Positions 4,574 through 5,542 of a stretch of DNA of 5,542 nt are shown piece by piece. The stretch is taken from positions 1 to 5,542 of the forward strand of contig DAOVDN010000097.1 in NCBI GenBank assembly GCA_030669465.1. Reading direction: 5' to 3'. The notes under the pieces were generated by a model. The model saw nothing but the letters and a program-made list of their open reading frames with translations, was not told where the DNA came from and ran no database searches. Source of the DNA: Desulfobacterales bacterium. GTDB taxonomy: Bacteria > Desulfobacterota > Desulfobacteria > Desulfobacterales > ETH-SRB1. Each line of letters starts with the position of its first letter. Positions within the stretch are counted from its first letter, which is position 1. A program made the position numbers and the translations under genes.

Positions 4574-5542
4574 AAGCGTTCCTTCAAAGCTGTGGCAAAG
4601 ATAGACCGGTGGCTTGGCGTGTGTCTAAAGTCTCATCCAGACTTTCTGCCTGGGTTTGGCTTACAGCTTGTCTCCTGTTTATAATGAGCAGGGGCATAAA
4701 TTCTGTCAGTGCCGAGGAACAAAAAGTAGCAAGCGATCCAGGTAAAATTGTTATCTCTGATCAAGATATCAAAAAGATGAATGTTCATTCAGTGGTGGAA
4801 CTTCTAAATCAGATACCGGGGGTAAGCGCCACTGAAACGTCGGTCAATTTTCGTGGCGCTTCAACGAGTGAAATTCTGGTTTTGCTTGACGGTAGAACAA
4901 TCAATGATCTGACAAGCTCGTGGCGTGCAGTCAACTGGAACCAAATATCTCTTGGTTCTATTGAGAAAATAGAAATTTTTAAAGGCACAGGTTCTGTTCT
5001 TTATGGAGACAATTCCAGCGGTGGGGTTATCAGTATTACCACCAGGAAAATTGCCAAGGGATCTCATGGGAATATTGAGGTCTCTTATGGCAGATTTGAT
5101 TCTCAGGAATATGATTTGAATTATCAGCAAGAGATAAGAAATCTTGGATTGGGTCTATCAGCAGGTTGGGAAAAGACAGACGGCTTTAGGGTCAATAGCG
5201 ATAAGGAGCACAAGAGGTTGAGCACAAAGCTTTCCTATGGGTTTGATCAAAGAAAGAACGCAATATTTTCTTTCGATTATTCTCAACTTGAAAAGGGCTC
5301 CCCCGGAAAAACTTATTTTCCGACTCCACAGGCTACGGCAGATGAGGAGAACTGGGGGGCTACGTTTCTTTATCCGCTGGGCCGATTGAAGACAGGAACA
5401 CATTACAGTGATTTTAAGAAGGAATACAAGAACCCTGATGCCGGTTTTTTAAATATCATGGAGAGCTGGGCAGTGGATGAAGAGATTTCATCGACAATCT
5501 CAGCAGGTAGACTGGGCGAGTTTAATATCAGAACGGCGCTTG
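4570..5542 (+). CDS. TonB-dependent outer-membrane receptor, 5' part (runs off the window)
   Basis: The open frame gives the first 324 residues of a TonB-dependent receptor, an outer-membrane gated barrel that imports iron chelates, cobalamin or other ligands using TonB energy. Residues 1-48 form a Sec signal peptide with a long basic N-region, a hydrophobic core (about 28-39, WVWLTACLLFIM) and a likely cut after SVSA48. The plug domain spans about 59-160 with KIVISDQDIKKM, VVELLNQIPGV (75-85), NFRGAS, VLLDGRTIN (104-112), IEKIEIFKG (131-139) and LYGDNSSGGVISITTR (144-159). Beta-barrel strands begin after that (IEVSYGRF, LGLGLSAGWEKTDGF). No clear TonB box is seen. The ATG at 4570 overlaps the stop of the SPASM gene and has no good ribosome binding site, so translation probably depended on coupling; a GTG at codon 18 would shorten the signal peptide. 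The ligand cannot be told. Loss of the upstream gene's 5' end and promoter may have reduced its expression. Confidence 0.92.
   Translation, partial: MKAFLQSCGKDRPVAWRVSKVSSRLSAWVWLTACLLFIMSRGINSVSAEEQKVASDPGKIVISDQDIKKMNVHSVVELLNQIPGVSATETSVNFRGASTSEILVLLDGRTINDLTSSWRAVNWNQISLGSIEKIEIFKGTGSVLYGDNSSGGVISITTRKIAKGSHGNIEVSYGRFDSQEYDLNYQQEIRNLGLGLSAGWEKTDGFRVNSDKEHKRLSTKLSYGFDQRKNAIFSFDYSQLEKGSPGKTYFPTPQATADEENWGATFLYPLGRLKTGTHYSDFKKEYKNPDAGFLNIMESWAVDEEISSTISAGRLGEFNIRTAL

Overview
The window holds one complete insertion sequence of the IS66 family (about 3.94 kb, positions 312-4248) between two genes that have both lost their 5' ends at its outer edges. The right part continues into the start of a TonB-dependent outer-membrane receptor. 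The receptor, with its export signal, implies a Gram-negative host. Moderate GC, a SPASM-type radical SAM remnant and a multi-gene IS66 element with a DruA-like gene would fit an environmental anaerobe such as a Desulfobacterota member. The taxonomic guess is inference only.

Layout. Positions 3-311 (minus strand) are the last ~102 codons of a protein ending in a carbohydrate-binding-module-like beta-sandwich. The IS66 element follows, bounded by 27-bp inverted repeats with one mismatch. Inside, all on the plus strand, are tnpA (394-804), tnpB (801-1157), a DruA-like DUF4338 gene (1222-2106) and tnpC, the DDE transposase (2103-3779). A gene-free, AT-rich tail of about 440 bp separates tnpC from the right inverted repeat. 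Positions 4250-4573 (plus strand) are the C-terminal end of a radical SAM/SPASM-domain protein. It overlaps by ATGA the start of the TonB-dependent receptor (4570 to the window end), so these two were probably one operon.

How the genes work together. TnpA and TnpB are the usual IS66 accessory proteins and TnpC carries the zinc-finger and DDE catalytic domains. All four element genes are intact, so the element may be active. tnpA-tnpB and druA-like-tnpC are each joined by 4-base ATGA overlaps, which makes the DruA-like gene a built-in part of the transposition operon, not a later random insert. DruA is best known as a component of the Druantia anti-phage system; its role in an IS66 element is unclear.

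The most interesting points are the DruA-like gene coupled to tnpC, a perfect 10-bp inverted repeat that frames the ribosome binding site and start codon of tnpA, the absence of the expected 8-bp target duplication together with two unrelated beheaded genes at the element ends (a sign of rearrangement), and the long tail without an evident gene.
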